64,000 bases of DNA from DUZB01 sp963747555 (GTDB lineage Bacteria; Desulfobacterota; DSM-4660; Desulfatiglandales; Desulfatiglandaceae). Below are positions 16,723 through 25,819 of this stretch, piece by piece. Below the pieces are notes generated by a model. That model worked only from the letters and a program-made list of their open reading frames with translations. It did not search any database and had not been told where the DNA came from. Location of the stretch: assembly GCA_963747555.1 (NCBI GenBank), contig CAVVFZ010000023.1, positions 62,001 through 126,000 of the forward strand, given 5' to 3'. The translations under genes and the position numbers were made by a program. Position 1 is the first letter of the stretch, and every line of letters begins with the position of its first letter.

Positions 16723-17487
16723 TCAAGGCCGCTCCGTGACCGTTCTTCCTCTCTTCCGCTGGATACCCCGGACGAGTTCCGGAATGATTTTCCCTGCGCT
16801 TCCCTGGCAAAAAATATCTGTAACACTTTCGGTAAGATGGGTTCTTTCCGTATTGATTTCGATGACGGTCGCCCCGTTCCTTTTCACCATGTCGGGAATG
16901 GTGTTTACGGGAGACACCACCGCAGAAGTCCCCACAACCAGAAGGACTTGGGCACGGGAAGCAAGATCCAAGGACCGTTCCATGGCCTCCACCGGGATCG
17001 CCTCTCCAAAAAAAATAACATCGGGTTTGAGCACTTTGCTGCACGCGCATTTAGGCGGATGTTCCATGCTTTTGTCCCGGGCCTTGTAGCGACTGCCACA
17101 CCATAAACAGGAAAGGGTGCTCGAATTCCCATGATATTCGATGACATTTCGAGAGCCCCCTTCCTGATGCAGGTTATCGATATTCTGCGTTATGATTCCG
17201 TGGAGATACCCCATGGTTTCCAGCTCCCCCATCCCGATATGGGCATCATTGGGTTTTGCCGCACTCACCACCTTCTCCATTTCCCGCAGCATCTCCCATA
17301 CCCTTTCCGGATGGGAACGAAAGGCGTGAATCGTGGCGTATTCGCTCGGATCGTATTTCGACCAGAGTCCACCCGCGCTCCTGAAATCAGGAATGCCGGA
17401 TTCCACGGAAATTCCAGCGCCGGTCAATGCCAGCGTAAGGCTGGAACGGAGGATCGCGTCGACTGCCAGTTCTATGAATTCCTGCAT
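16723..17487 (-). CDS. SIR2-family NAD-dependent protein deacylase
   Basis: A 254-aa protein of usual sirtuin length. NAD-binding motifs GAGISVESGIPDFRS and TQNIDNLH are present, as are the catalytic His in EYHGN and a zinc module with CLWC and a later CAC (C-x2-C ... C-x-C). GTSAVVSPVNT and EINTE follow near the C-terminus. It removes acyl groups from protein lysines using NAD. Residues A/R specific for desuccinylation were not assigned, so the acyl preference is open. GGAGGG precedes the ATG. It is followed 90 bp later by the unknown 444-aa gene and preceded by the cooT-type gene, same strand. Confidence 0.93.
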   Translation of the reverse strand: MQEFIELAVDAILRSSLTLALTGAGISVESGIPDFRSAGGLWSKYDPSEYATIHAFRSHPERVWEMLREMEKVVSAAKPNDAHIGMGELETMGYLHGIITQNIDNLHQEGGSRNVIEYHGNSSTLSCLWCGSRYKARDKSMEHPPKCACSKVLKPDVIFFGEAIPVEAMERSLDLASRAQVLLVVGTSAVVSPVNTIPDMVKRNGATVIEINTERTHLTESVTDIFCQGSAGKIIPELVRGIQRKRGRTVTERP

Positions 17488-17510
17488 CTGTTCCCTCCAT
17501 GCATGGCGGG

Positions 17511-17702
17511 TCAGGCAAGAGGCTCGAATACTATCTTTCCCGCCTGATTGTCATATCTTTTGAATGTTGCTTTTATGGCCTTCTGTTCCCCGAAAATATT
17601 GATGAGTGTCACTTCATCGCCATTCAATTCCACCTGGTCGACACTTTCCAATATCCTTTCTTCTTTTCCATCGGTTATGAGATATGCGTGGGCTTCACAC
17701 AT
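17511..17702 (-). CDS. cooT: CooT-family small nickel-binding protein
   Basis: With the start at 17702 (GGAGG ten bases upstream) the product is 63 aa: MCEAHAYLI, ESVDQVELNGDEVTLINIFGEQK, KIVFEPL. This matches the CooT fold, whose N-terminal Met-Cys is used for nickel binding in the Rhodospirillum protein; Cys2 is present here. The longer frame to 17780 lacks family similarity and a ribosome site. CooT serves maturation of the nickel CO dehydrogenase, but no cooS is in the window, so its client is unknown. It overlaps nothing once restarted and follows the small His-rich gene by 67 bp. Confidence 0.85.
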   Translation of the reverse strand: MCEAHAYLITDGKEERILESVDQVELNGDEVTLINIFGEQKAIKATFKRYDNQAGKIVFEPLA

Positions 17703-17769
17703 GAAATCATATCCTCCTTTTCTCCCCGAAATCGGGAATAACCTTTCCTCTTCAGCCGTGGGACCGGCC

Positions 17770-17973
17770 TCACTCGGCAAGCTCTTTCAATGCATTCCGA
17801 AGGCATTCATTGCTCTTTGAAGCGAGTTTCGCCATTTCCCTTATCTGTCCGGCGGCCGCGGCCTTGCCATTTTCCTCCAATTGATCGGCAAACAGCTCAT
17901 ATTCTTCGTGATGATGGTCATTGTGGCTCAACCAATGTTCCAGTCTCATTCTTGCTTTTTCAATGAAATCCAA
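17770..17973 (-). CDS. Small helical His-rich protein upstream of cooT
   Basis: A 67-aa protein, almost entirely helical and acidic, with a metal-like cluster HNDHHHEEYELF at residues ~17-28, followed by EENGKAAAAGQIREMAKLA and ALKELAE. I recall similar short proteins next to cooT-like genes, so a nickel-handling or accessory role is plausible but not shown. It is the first gene of the cooT-sir2 group on this strand. AAAAGGAG lies upstream of the start. Confidence 0.75.
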   Translation of the reverse strand: MDFIEKARMRLEHWLSHNDHHHEEYELFADQLEENGKAAAAGQIREMAKLASKSNECLRNALKELAE

Positions 17974-18080
17974 GATATTTCTCCTTTTACATTATGATAT
18001 ATATTTAAAATAGGTCGCTTTTTTCAATTTCCAATGGCATCCTTTGTGTTCCGGGATCAAAATTCACTTCAAAAGCCGTG

Positions 18081-18170
18081 CCTTACTCAGAAATCCTGGC
18101 AGAATGGAGTCGCAAAGTTTTTTTGCCGCCGCATCTAATTCCTGTGGAGCACCGGTCCTTTTAGGTACAA
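18081..18170. mobile_element. Degenerate half of the MITE-like element, copy D
   Basis: About 90 bp resemble one arm of copies A-C: TCCTGGCAGAATGGAGTC, then TTTTTTGCCGCCGCATCTAA and TCCTGTGGAGCACCGGTCC. It ends at CTTTTAGGTAC, where the central fold of the full element would lie, and the mirror arm is missing. It lies in the gap between the His-rich gene and glgP. The flanking remainder of this gap shows nothing else I can assign. Confidence 0.7.
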
Positions 18171-18243
18171 TATCCGTATGAATATTATTCATTCACGGGT
18201 ATTGCTTTTTGACAGGTCGTCCTGCATCCATCGAGTCAACGGA

Positions 18244-20809
18244 TCAATCTCCTCCCCAGATAACAAGACCCATGGTCAAACGACTCTCCTTATCCGGGTG
18301 GTTTGGCGTTATGCGAACATTGAGCCCGTAGTGCCCCGTTTCCTCAAACGGGATATTGCATTCAAAGGTATGGATGCTCTTATCTCTGCTCTTGATGGGA
18401 ACCATCGGCACTGCAAAGCTGTGCTGATAGTTATTTGACGGATCAAGACTGCCGCAGTAGGCCTCCACCACAATATCGTCAGGAGCGAGCTCACCGATAA
18501 ACAGATCCACCTCGGCATGATAAAAGGTGCCCATTTCTATTTCACTGATCTCGTCAAAACGGATATCTTTGATGGAAACATTGCTCCAGTTAAACATGAT
18601 TTTGTCGCGCCAACTCCCCAGTTTCCGGATTCCCTCCCAGGATTTTTTCTTGAAATGGTGTTGGCGTTCGGCCGAAGGCACATAGAATTTTTTCCAGTAC
18701 TCCAGAACCATGCGATGACTGGTGAACATGGGGCAGAGCTTGTGAAGGGATGCCTTCATCATGGCAAGCCAGCCCCGGGGAAGGCCATCGGAACCCCTGT
18801 CATAAAAAAGCGGCACCACATCTTTTTCAAGAATGTCGTAGAGCACACTGCTGTCGATCTGGTCCTGAAAATCCAGGTCTCCCGAACTCTCAACGCCCCC
18901 GAAAGCCCAGCCGACGCTCGCGTCGTATCCTTCATCCCACCAGCCATCCAGTACGCTCAAGTGAAGGGCGCCGTTGGCAACGGCTTTCATGCCGCTGGTT
19001 CCGCACGCTTCGAGGGGACGACGCGGGGTATTCAGCCACACATCCACTCCCTGCACCATATGACGCGCCACCTCCATGTCGTAATCTTCCAGGAAAACCA
19101 TGTGCCGCCTCAAATTTTCTCTCCCGGAAATCTGCACCAGCATTTTTATCAGATCTTTGCCCATCTGGTCCTGAGGATGGGCCTTCCCGGCAAAGATGAT
19201 CTGAACGGGAAATTTGTCATTGAGAAGCAGATTTTCAAATCTCGGCAGGTCTCTTAAAATAAGATCCGCTCTCTTATAGGGGGCGAACCTTCTTGCAAAA
19301 CCGATGGTCAGGGATTCGGAATCCAATACCTCGTCCGCAATGGCCATATCCCGATTGGAGGCCCCGCGGCTTGCCAATTGCTCCTTCAAACGGGTGCGCG
19401 AAAAAGAGATCAATCTTTCCCTGGCCCGCTCATGGGTTCGCCATAATTCAGAGTTGGGGATCCTGGCCACATCGTCCCAGACGGAGACATTTTCCGGATC
19501 TTCAATCCATCTGGGCCCCAGATAGCGGACATAGTTTTCTCCCATGCCCTTGGATATCCACGACGGGATATGGACGCCATTTGTAATATAGCTGATAGGC
19601 AGGTCTATTTCCGGCGTCTTCGGCCAGATTCGATGCCACATTCTCCGGCTCACCCTGGAATGCAGTCGGCTGACCCCGTTGTGCCAATTGGACAATCTCA
19701 GGGCCAGAACAGTCATGCAAAACTCTTCCTCCCTGTCCCTGGGATCCTGCCTTCCAAAACCCAGCAGCACGTCCATACTGATCCCCAGGGGCTGGGTAAA
19801 AGAGCCCAGGTATTCTCTCACAAGATCCGGATGAAAAGTGTCATTTCCTGCGGGAACGGGCGTGTGCGTCGTAAATACGCTGGTAGCCCGTACAAATTCC
19901 AGGGCTTCATTGAAGTTCAGGCCCTGGTCTTCCCGCAATTCCCGGATTCGTTCGAACACCGCAAAGGCCGAATGTCCTTCGTTCATATGGTAGACGGCCG
20001 GCTCCAATCCAACAGCCTTCAGCAGCTTTACCCCTCCGATTCCTAAGACGATCTCCTGGCTTATCCGCATCTCGCGGTCCCCTCCATACAGGCGGGACGT
20101 GATGTTCCTGCCCCTTTCCGAATTCTCCTCCATGTTCGTGTCAAGGAGATAAAGGACTGTCCTTCCCACATGGACTTCCCACGCCTGAATATGAACCATT
20201 TCTCCTTTGAGCTCAACGGCCACGGTGACCTTATTCCCGGATTCGTCCAGCACCCGTTTCATCGGCATGAAGGGAAACTTATTGGCGGGATAGGTTTCCA
20301 TCTGCCAGCCGTCATGGGTAAAACACTGCGTAAAATATCCCTCCTGGTAAGCCAGCGAGATACCCACCAGCGGCAGATTAAGATCACTGGAAGATTTCAA
20401 GTGGTCGCCCGACAGGATGCCAAGGCCGCCCGAATAAATAGGAAGACAGTCCGCGACACCACATTCAGCCGTAAAATAGGCCGCGAAAAATGGAGGCGAG
20501 TTCTCTCCGAAATATCTTCTTGTCCGGCTTTTCAGACATATATCGGTCAAATTCCTCCTTCACCCTGTCCATATGGGAAAGAAATCCCTCGTCTTCCAGA
20601 AGATCCATCAGCTCGGACTGTTTCAGACCCCCCAGGAAGGCGATCGGATTCCTTTTGGTTTTTTCCCATCGATCGGAATCAATTCTTTTAAAAAGCTCAT
20701 CCGCATCATGGTGCCATGCAAAATAAAGATTGTAGCCCAATTCATAAAGAGGTTTTAGCCTTTCAGGGATTCTGGGTTTCACATCCAGTATTTTTATCGG
20801 TTTTGTCAT
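18244..20809 (-). CDS. glgP: Alpha-glucan phosphorylase (one frameshift)
   Basis: Glycogen/maltodextrin phosphorylase of the long bacterial type (~855 aa once repaired), releasing glucose-1-phosphate using PLP. The N-terminal DUF3417 region (20809 to ~20520: LYELGYNLYFAWHHDADELF) is in one frame. The rest (YFGENSPPFFAAYFTAECG, SGGLGILSGDHLK, GFARRFAPYKRA, CGTSGMKAVANGALHLS) is in the next. Dropping one base at ~20515-20521 (AAGAAGA to AAGAAA) restores EKPDKK-YFGEN. Because the downstream catalytic part is intact over 760 residues, I suspect a sequence error rather than decay. Last gene of the glgC-GH13-glgP group. Confidence 0.9.
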
Positions 20810-20812
20810 TTT

Positions 20813-22312
20813 TTACCCCTTCTTCACTCGAAAGAAATGAAAATCTGATCCCGCTAAATCTACGAACAACCCGGAATCGAACGTTGTCTTTGAGGGACGT
20901 AAAAAGCGGTCTGCTTTCAGAGGATCGACCAGCAAAAGATATTCCCATCCCGGAAACCAGTCGGACGGGAGTTTCACGTATCCCTGTGCGGAGGCATGGG
21001 AGAGGTTGGAGATAATCAGACGCCTTTCCTGGCCCATGGTCCAGCTCCAGGCCATCAGATTCCCATGGGACTGATTATCTTCCCAACCGGATGTGGAACA
21101 GATCTCAAAGCAGCCATCGTGGAAGACGGGATGATCCACTTCTTGAAGGAGCATCTTCGAAAAATGGCCAAGATCCTCCTTCGGCGGCTCTTCGGGGAAT
21201 CGTCTCATCTGAACGGGCACACGCAATTCAGCCCCTTCAAATTGCCCATCCTGCCAGAATCTCATCCCTGGAAGCGTAGCTTGAATCACCATGGCGCATC
21301 GGATCCCGTTCTCTCCGAAAACCGTAAAGGCCCTTTTTTCATCATGGTTTTCCAGTAATCGAATCATCTTTTCCTGAAATTCCAGCGGACTTTGGAGATA
21401 ATCCCGCAAGCCGTGCACATCCCGCTTTACCATCAAATCATAAAAAGTTTTATCATAGGCGTAATCAAATCCCTGGGCAAGAAGCTCGGATTCTTTTCCC
21501 CAGTATGCTTCGGCCATGAGAAGGCCTCCCTCACGGGCAGATTTGAACTTTTCCGATGCCGAAGGCCAGAATTCCCATCCCGTATCTCCGTTGGATGGAA
21601 CATGCGCCCATGTTTCCCGGAAAACGTCTTGTAGAACCAGCATGGCCATATCGCACCGGAGTCCATGACACCAGTCCGCCAGGCGCGCCATTATTCCAGC
21701 CATGGCCTTCCTGGCTTCCGTGTTGCGATACTCAATCTGGGCCGTATCTGTCCAGGCCGGAAAGTGGGGGTCTTTTCCATGGGCTATGCAGGAAACATTT
21801 TGCTTTTCAAGGTTCCGGAAAAAGCCCTCGGTGCATTTCCCGTTTTCTGTCTCACTACGCCGCACGTAGTATTCGGGATGGGACTGAATCCATGGATGGT
21901 CGCAAGCCGTATGGTTGGGCACAAAGTCCAGAATCAGCACAAGTCCCTCACGCTCCATCCGATTCTTCAGGGCAATGAGTTCCGCTTCTGTTCCTAATGC
22001 CGGATCGGGCCGGTAATCGTACACGGAGTAGGGTGATCCGGTAATATCTTCCATCTGGAAATCGGCCAGGATGTTGCGCCCTTCCGCAACAAGCCAGGTT
22101 TCTCTCCTGGCGATTGCCGCGGACAATGGGCTCCTTTGCCAGATACCCATAAGCCAGATCATATCCATGCCCCTTTTCCGCAATTTCCTCCATTCGGCGC
22201 CAGGGATTCCGCCAAGGGAGATCCGCCTGCCCTCTCTCCTGCTCAGCATGCTGAGCCAGCCCATCAGGTTGATTTCATAAATGTGGGGATTTTTTCTCAT
22301 CGGTGTTGTCAT
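20813..22312 (-). CDS. GH13 alpha-amylase-family enzyme
   Basis: A 499-aa cytoplasmic enzyme (no signal peptide). The four conserved GH13 regions are visible: I LDFVPNHTA, II GLRCDMAML with the nucleophile Asp, III LLMAEAYWG with the acid/base Glu, IV LLENHDEKRA with the third acid. It acts on alpha-glucans; the exact activity (amylase, glucanotransferase or maltosyl transfer) cannot be assigned. Its ATG overlaps the glgC stop by four bases and glgP starts 3 bp after it, so the three genes form a tight glycogen operon. Confidence 0.9.
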   Translation of the reverse strand: MTTPMRKNPHIYEINLMGWLSMLSRREGRRISLGGIPGAEWRKLRKRGMDMIWLMGIWQRSPLSAAIARRETWLVAEGRNILADFQMEDITGSPYSVYDYRPDPALGTEAELIALKNRMEREGLVLILDFVPNHTACDHPWIQSHPEYYVRRSETENGKCTEGFFRNLEKQNVSCIAHGKDPHFPAWTDTAQIEYRNTEARKAMAGIMARLADWCHGLRCDMAMLVLQDVFRETWAHVPSNGDTGWEFWPSASEKFKSAREGGLLMAEAYWGKESELLAQGFDYAYDKTFYDLMVKRDVHGLRDYLQSPLEFQEKMIRLLENHDEKRAFTVFGENGIRCAMVIQATLPGMRFWQDGQFEGAELRVPVQMRRFPEEPPKEDLGHFSKMLLQEVDHPVFHDGCFEICSTSGWEDNQSHGNLMAWSWTMGQERRLIISNLSHASAQGYVKLPSDWFPGWEYLLLVDPLKADRFLRPSKTTFDSGLFVDLAGSDFHFFRVKKG

Positions 22313-23583
22313 CCGGGGAAATAGCCCTTGGGAACCACCACAATCCCCCTCTCGGTTACCGTGAAGGTCTCTGCGTCTTTTCGCGGGTCCTGTCCGATTT
22401 CCGTTCCCGCCGGAATCACATTTCCCTTATCGATAATGGCTTTTTTAATTTTACAGTCCTGCCCTATGACAACCCCTTCCAGGATAACGGATTCATCAAC
22501 GGTCGCCCATTTTCCTATTACCACATTGCAGGAAAGGACGCAGTTGCGGACAATCCCGCTGACAATACAACCGGGCGATACCAGAGAGTCAGAGGCAATC
22601 CCCATTCTGGCCCCCTTTACAGCCTCGTTGGAAAACACGAATTTCGCAGGAGGAGCCACCACCTGATAGGTGTGTATGGGCCAGTTCCGTCCATACAGGT
22701 TGAAATATGGATTCATGCCGCTCAAATCCATATTCGCGTTCCAATAGGCATCCAGCGTTCCCACATCCCTCCAATAAGCGGAATCCGGAGTATGTGGATC
22801 CAGGCTGAGTTTTTGCTCACCGCTTTCCGTCGTCCTGTACACATAATCCTGGATTCTGTTTTCGCGCATGAACGGATAACCAAAGACTTCATGGGTTTTC
22901 AGCATACCCGGGATGATGTTATGACCAAAATCATCCTCTTCGCTATTTTTCAGGATCTCCACGAGACGTTTTGCCCGAAAAGCGTAGATGCCCATGGAAA
23001 CAAGCACGTGATCAGGATCACCCGGAATGCATTTGGCGTTCGTTCTGGGTTTTTCCTGAAATCCCAGTATCCGGGAACTTCGGTCTATTTCCGTTACGCC
23101 GAACTGGTGGGCAATCTCTTTTCGGACTTTCAGGAGAGAAATGGTTAAATCGGCTCTTTTTTCCTGGTGATATTTGAGAAGCAGGCCAAAATCCATCTTG
23201 TAGATATGATCACCGGATAAAATCAGAATATTTTCCGGATTGTACTTCTCTATGAGATACAAGTTCTGGCGAATCGAATCGGCCGTTCCCCTGTACCAGT
23301 CGAGCCCCGTCCTCTGCTGTGGGGGAACGGCCTTTAGAAAATGCCCCATTTTCCGGCTGAAAATATTCCAACCGTCTTCGAGATGATCCGTCAGAGACTG
23401 GGACTTGTATTGGGGCAACACAATGATGCGATAGATAGCTGAATTAACACAATTACTCAGCGTAAAATCCACCAGGCGATAAATCCCTCCAAATGGCACA
23501 GCCGGTTTGGCACGGTCATGGGTCAACGGCATGAGCCTTTCACCCCTGCCGCCAGCCATAACAAAAGCAATGGAATCTTTCAT
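22309..23583 (-). CDS. glgC: Glucose-1-phosphate adenylyltransferase
   Basis: A 424-aa protein of usual length that makes ADP-glucose from ATP and glucose-1-phosphate for glycogen synthesis. The nucleotide-binding signature AGGRGERLMPLT is followed by RAKPAVPFGG, IYRLVDFTLSNC, GWY-type RTGLDWYRGTADSIRQN and SGDHIYKMD. The C-terminal half is a left-handed beta helix (SLVSPGCIVSGIVRNCVLSCNVVIGKWATV). It leads the glycogen operon. No glgA or glgB is in the window. Confidence 0.96.
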   Translation of the reverse strand: MKDSIAFVMAGGRGERLMPLTHDRAKPAVPFGGIYRLVDFTLSNCVNSAIYRIIVLPQYKSQSLTDHLEDGWNIFSRKMGHFLKAVPPQQRTGLDWYRGTADSIRQNLYLIEKYNPENILILSGDHIYKMDFGLLLKYHQEKRADLTISLLKVRKEIAHQFGVTEIDRSSRILGFQEKPRTNAKCIPGDPDHVLVSMGIYAFRAKRLVEILKNSEEDDFGHNIIPGMLKTHEVFGYPFMRENRIQDYVYRTTESGEQKLSLDPHTPDSAYWRDVGTLDAYWNANMDLSGMNPYFNLYGRNWPIHTYQVVAPPAKFVFSNEAVKGARMGIASDSLVSPGCIVSGIVRNCVLSCNVVIGKWATVDESVILEGVVIGQDCKIKKAIIDKGNVIPAGTEIGQDPRKDAETFTVTERGIVVVPKGYFPG

Positions 23584-23933
23584 CGTTGGACCTCGTTTTG
23601 TACAAAAATTAAAGAATTCAGGCGCTTATGGCCTGGCCTTTTCTTCGCCTCCGAAAAAAAAAGCTTTAGCAACTTTTCTTGCAATCTCCGCTTGAACCCG
23701 ATATATGATATTAGCATAAAAAAAGACATAAAACATAATGGAATGTGAACAATAGCCGCTGAAAATTCTGACCGTCCGAGTCCAACATCAGGCTTGCAGG
23801 CCTCAAGGATCCTGCGTATGCCCCATCGAAAACCGCTGGTTTAGGAGGTATCTATCAAATAAAACTATTGACGAAAAGAGATTCGTAAGAGTAAGATCAC
23901 CGCCAAAATATAGGGTCCAAAAGGAGGGCGAAC
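23584..23933. other. Divergent intergenic region between glgC and the response regulator
   Basis: 350 bp without a coding frame I would support. It must carry promoters for glgC (leftward) and the response regulator (rightward; see the promoter entry). I see no repeat or RNA element in it. Confidence 0.5.
23868..23897 (+). promoter_or_regulatory. Possible sigma-70-type promoter of the response regulator gene
   Basis: TTGACG and TAAGAT stand 18 bases apart, 36 bp before the ATG of the response regulator gene, with AAAAGGAGGG as ribosome site in between. Both hexamers are close to consensus, but there is no experimental support. Confidence 0.45.
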
Positions 23934-24452
23934 ATGAAGGACGTTCTTGAGGGAAAAAGAATTTTGATCGTTGATGATGAGCCTGATATATTGGAAACTC
24001 TGGTAGAGATACTCGATGCCTGTTCAGTAGATACTGCCCCCAATTATGAAACAGCGCTCAAATTTATCAATAAAAACAAGTACGACCTGGCTATCCTTGA
24101 TATTATGGGGGTGAGAGGCTACGATCTTCTGAAAATAGCCAACCAGAAAGGCATCCCATCCCTCATGCTGACCGCCCATGCGGTAAGCCCGGATAACCTT
24201 GTGAAGTCAATCAAGGGCGGAGCGCTATCCTACGTTCCAAAAGACAAAATATCCGAAATTCATGAATATATCGAGGAGATATTCAGCGGTTTAGACCAGG
24301 GGGAAAAAAAGCAGGCAGTTTGGTTCGATAAACTCGAACCATTTTTTGACACAAAATTCGGAACAGGGTGGAAGGAAAAACACAAAGAGTTCTGGAAAGA
24401 TTTTGACAGGAAATACCGTCCGTCAAAAGATGAACTGGAATCCATGTTGTAG
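23934..24452 (+). CDS. Response regulator with short C-terminal extension
   Basis: A 172-aa protein. The receiver occupies ~1-125 (ILIVDDEPDILETL; phosphoacceptor in LAILDIMGVRGYDLL; LMLTAHAVS; YVPKD). The last ~45 residues form a Trp-rich, highly charged tail (GWKEKHKEFWKDFDRKYRPSKDEL) with no DNA-binding motif I recognise. Strong AAAAGGAGGG precedes the ATG. It converges on a histidine kinase gene 30 bp downstream, a probable partner. Confidence 0.9.
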   Translation: MKDVLEGKRILIVDDEPDILETLVEILDACSVDTAPNYETALKFINKNKYDLAILDIMGVRGYDLLKIANQKGIPSLMLTAHAVSPDNLVKSIKGGALSYVPKDKISEIHEYIEEIFSGLDQGEKKQAVWFDKLEPFFDTKFGTGWKEKHKEFWKDFDRKYRPSKDELESML

Positions 24453-24483
24453 AAGCATGGAAAGCAGGAAGGAACACCACCTC

Positions 24484-25413
24484 TTAACTCCGGGCGGTGG
24501 CCCGGATGGGTAGTTTGACTATAAATCTCGTCCCCATGCCCTCATCGCTGTCCAGCAGAAGCTCCCCTCCCAGGTCTTCAACCAACACCATCACCCCAGC
24601 CAATCCCAGCCCATGTCCCCTCACGGGACACACTTCCGTTGCATCGATCTGAAAATAACAGTCAAAGATCTTTTTGTGATAAACGGCAGGAATTCCGTCC
24701 CCATCGTCCTTTACGGAAATAACGATATTCGTATCGGTTCGAGCGACATTTAATTCCACCTTTTTCTTCCTGTACTTGAGGGCATTTGTAAGAAGATTTC
24801 TCAGGATTTGCCTGACTTTTGCTTCATCCTGACATATCTCCGTGCACCATAGCTCTTCGTCAACAAAGAGAAGAACACCGTTTTGCTTCAGAATATCCCC
24901 TAACAGCGAAAAGGAGGAACACTCTCTTATCTGTTCAGAAGTAAGCGCATCCGTCAGGTCAAAAATTTCCACGAGGGCATTTTCAATTAAATAGGAGACT
25001 TTAAAATTCGAATAATGCAGCTTTCCTTCACGAGACCTTCCCAATTCGAGGGCATCATTCACCAACGCCTGGATGACTTTGGTATTTCTGAGCGCGCGTT
25101 GAAAAACCTTTTCCTGTTTTTCGGTGATTGGGCCATACTTCTCCGGTCGCTTTAATATGGAAGTCATACCGGCTTCAATAACCGCAAGGGGCACTTTGAG
25201 GTCATGAATCAGCAGGTCAATTTTAATTCTTTCTCGCCGCATTGGAGTTTCCTCCCCGGGTATCTCAGGTGTTTCCTGGGCCTCGGTCATCTTGCTGAAC
25301 AATTCATCAATATCCGGAGTATTCCCGGAGACATTCGGCCGTCCCTTCATAAAACACTTCAGTCTATCAATTTTCTTAGAAAAATTCAAACCAGAGAGTC
25401 CTTTCTCCGGCAA
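24484..25413 (-). CDS. Sensor histidine kinase without recognisable input domain
   Basis: Up to 309 aa. A short unmatched N-terminus is followed by HisKA with the phospho-His in DLLIHDLKVPLAVIEAG (~91), then HATPase_c with N box RNLLTNALKY, G1 DDGDGI and G2 GHGLGLAG. No membrane segment is visible. The longest frame starts with TTG at 25413, inside the right-hand palindromic element; an ATG at 25350 gives 288 aa, and neither has a clear ribosome site. The palindrome may have displaced the original start. It probably pairs with the convergent response regulator at 23934. Confidence 0.88.
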   Translation of the reverse strand: MPEKGLSGLNFSKKIDRLKCFMKGRPNVSGNTPDIDELFSKMTEAQETPEIPGEETPMRRERIKIDLLIHDLKVPLAVIEAGMTSILKRPEKYGPITEKQEKVFQRALRNTKVIQALVNDALELGRSREGKLHYSNFKVSYLIENALVEIFDLTDALTSEQIRECSSFSLLGDILKQNGVLLFVDEELWCTEICQDEAKVRQILRNLLTNALKYRKKKVELNVARTDTNIVISVKDDGDGIPAVYHKKIFDCYFQIDATEVCPVRGHGLGLAGVMVLVEDLGGELLLDSDEGMGTRFIVKLPIRATARS

Positions 25414-25530
25414 TTCTCATTATGGATTATCTGTAATCTGAGGCCCTGGGGTTTTGTTTCAAAATGGCGCCGTCTTGAAACAAAAACCCATGGCCGCTTG
25501 TACGCAAAAAGCCATAATGAGAATTGCTGG
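25407..25530. repeat. Long palindromic element (~124 bp) upstream of the histidine kinase
   Basis: A 15-bp perfect terminal inverted repeat (CAATTCTCATTATGG at 25411-25425; complement at 25512-25526) encloses a second nested pair, TGGGGTTTTGTTTCAA (25447-25462) and its complement with one mismatch (25475-25490), around AAATGGCGCCGTC-like centre. The whole can form one cruciform or RNA hairpin. It is unrelated in sequence to the A-F element family. It touches the proposed start of the kinase gene at 24484-25413. Confidence 0.8.
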
Positions 25531-25819
25531 TCCTTTTTACCTGCAATAGCAATAGATCGTGAGAGCTGAATCCTCAGCAGATGGGTGTTGAGAATAGCAT
25601 TTTCCATAAAAGAAAAGAAAGAATAAATTTCAACAATAAGAGATTTCATGGGACTGGAACAAACATCGCCCTTTTTAGCGTGGCCAACAAACACAAAATA
25701 ATATATTCTCTAAGAGCCTTTTTGGAAATGGATTCGGGTTGGAGCTTTAGGATAAATCCTCCACAAACATTTTCTTTAAAGCGAATCATGGAACCTTCCA
25801 TAGATCAGGTTGGTGAACA
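25531..25819. other. Intergenic region before the PAS-GAF kinase
   Basis: About 290 bp between the palindrome and the PAS-GAF kinase. Open frames here have no family resemblance and poor starts. I see no clear promoter, terminator or RNA. Confidence 0.4.

Noticed and set aside
20465..20550. Programmed frameshifting in glgP
   Set aside because: There is no slippery heptamer or downstream structure at the shift, and similar one-base shifts hit many unrelated genes in this window.
23830..23860. Short leader peptide before the response regulator (TTTAGGAGGTATC)
   Set aside because: A ribosome-site-like AGGAGG is present, but no start codon with a sensible frame follows at the right distance.
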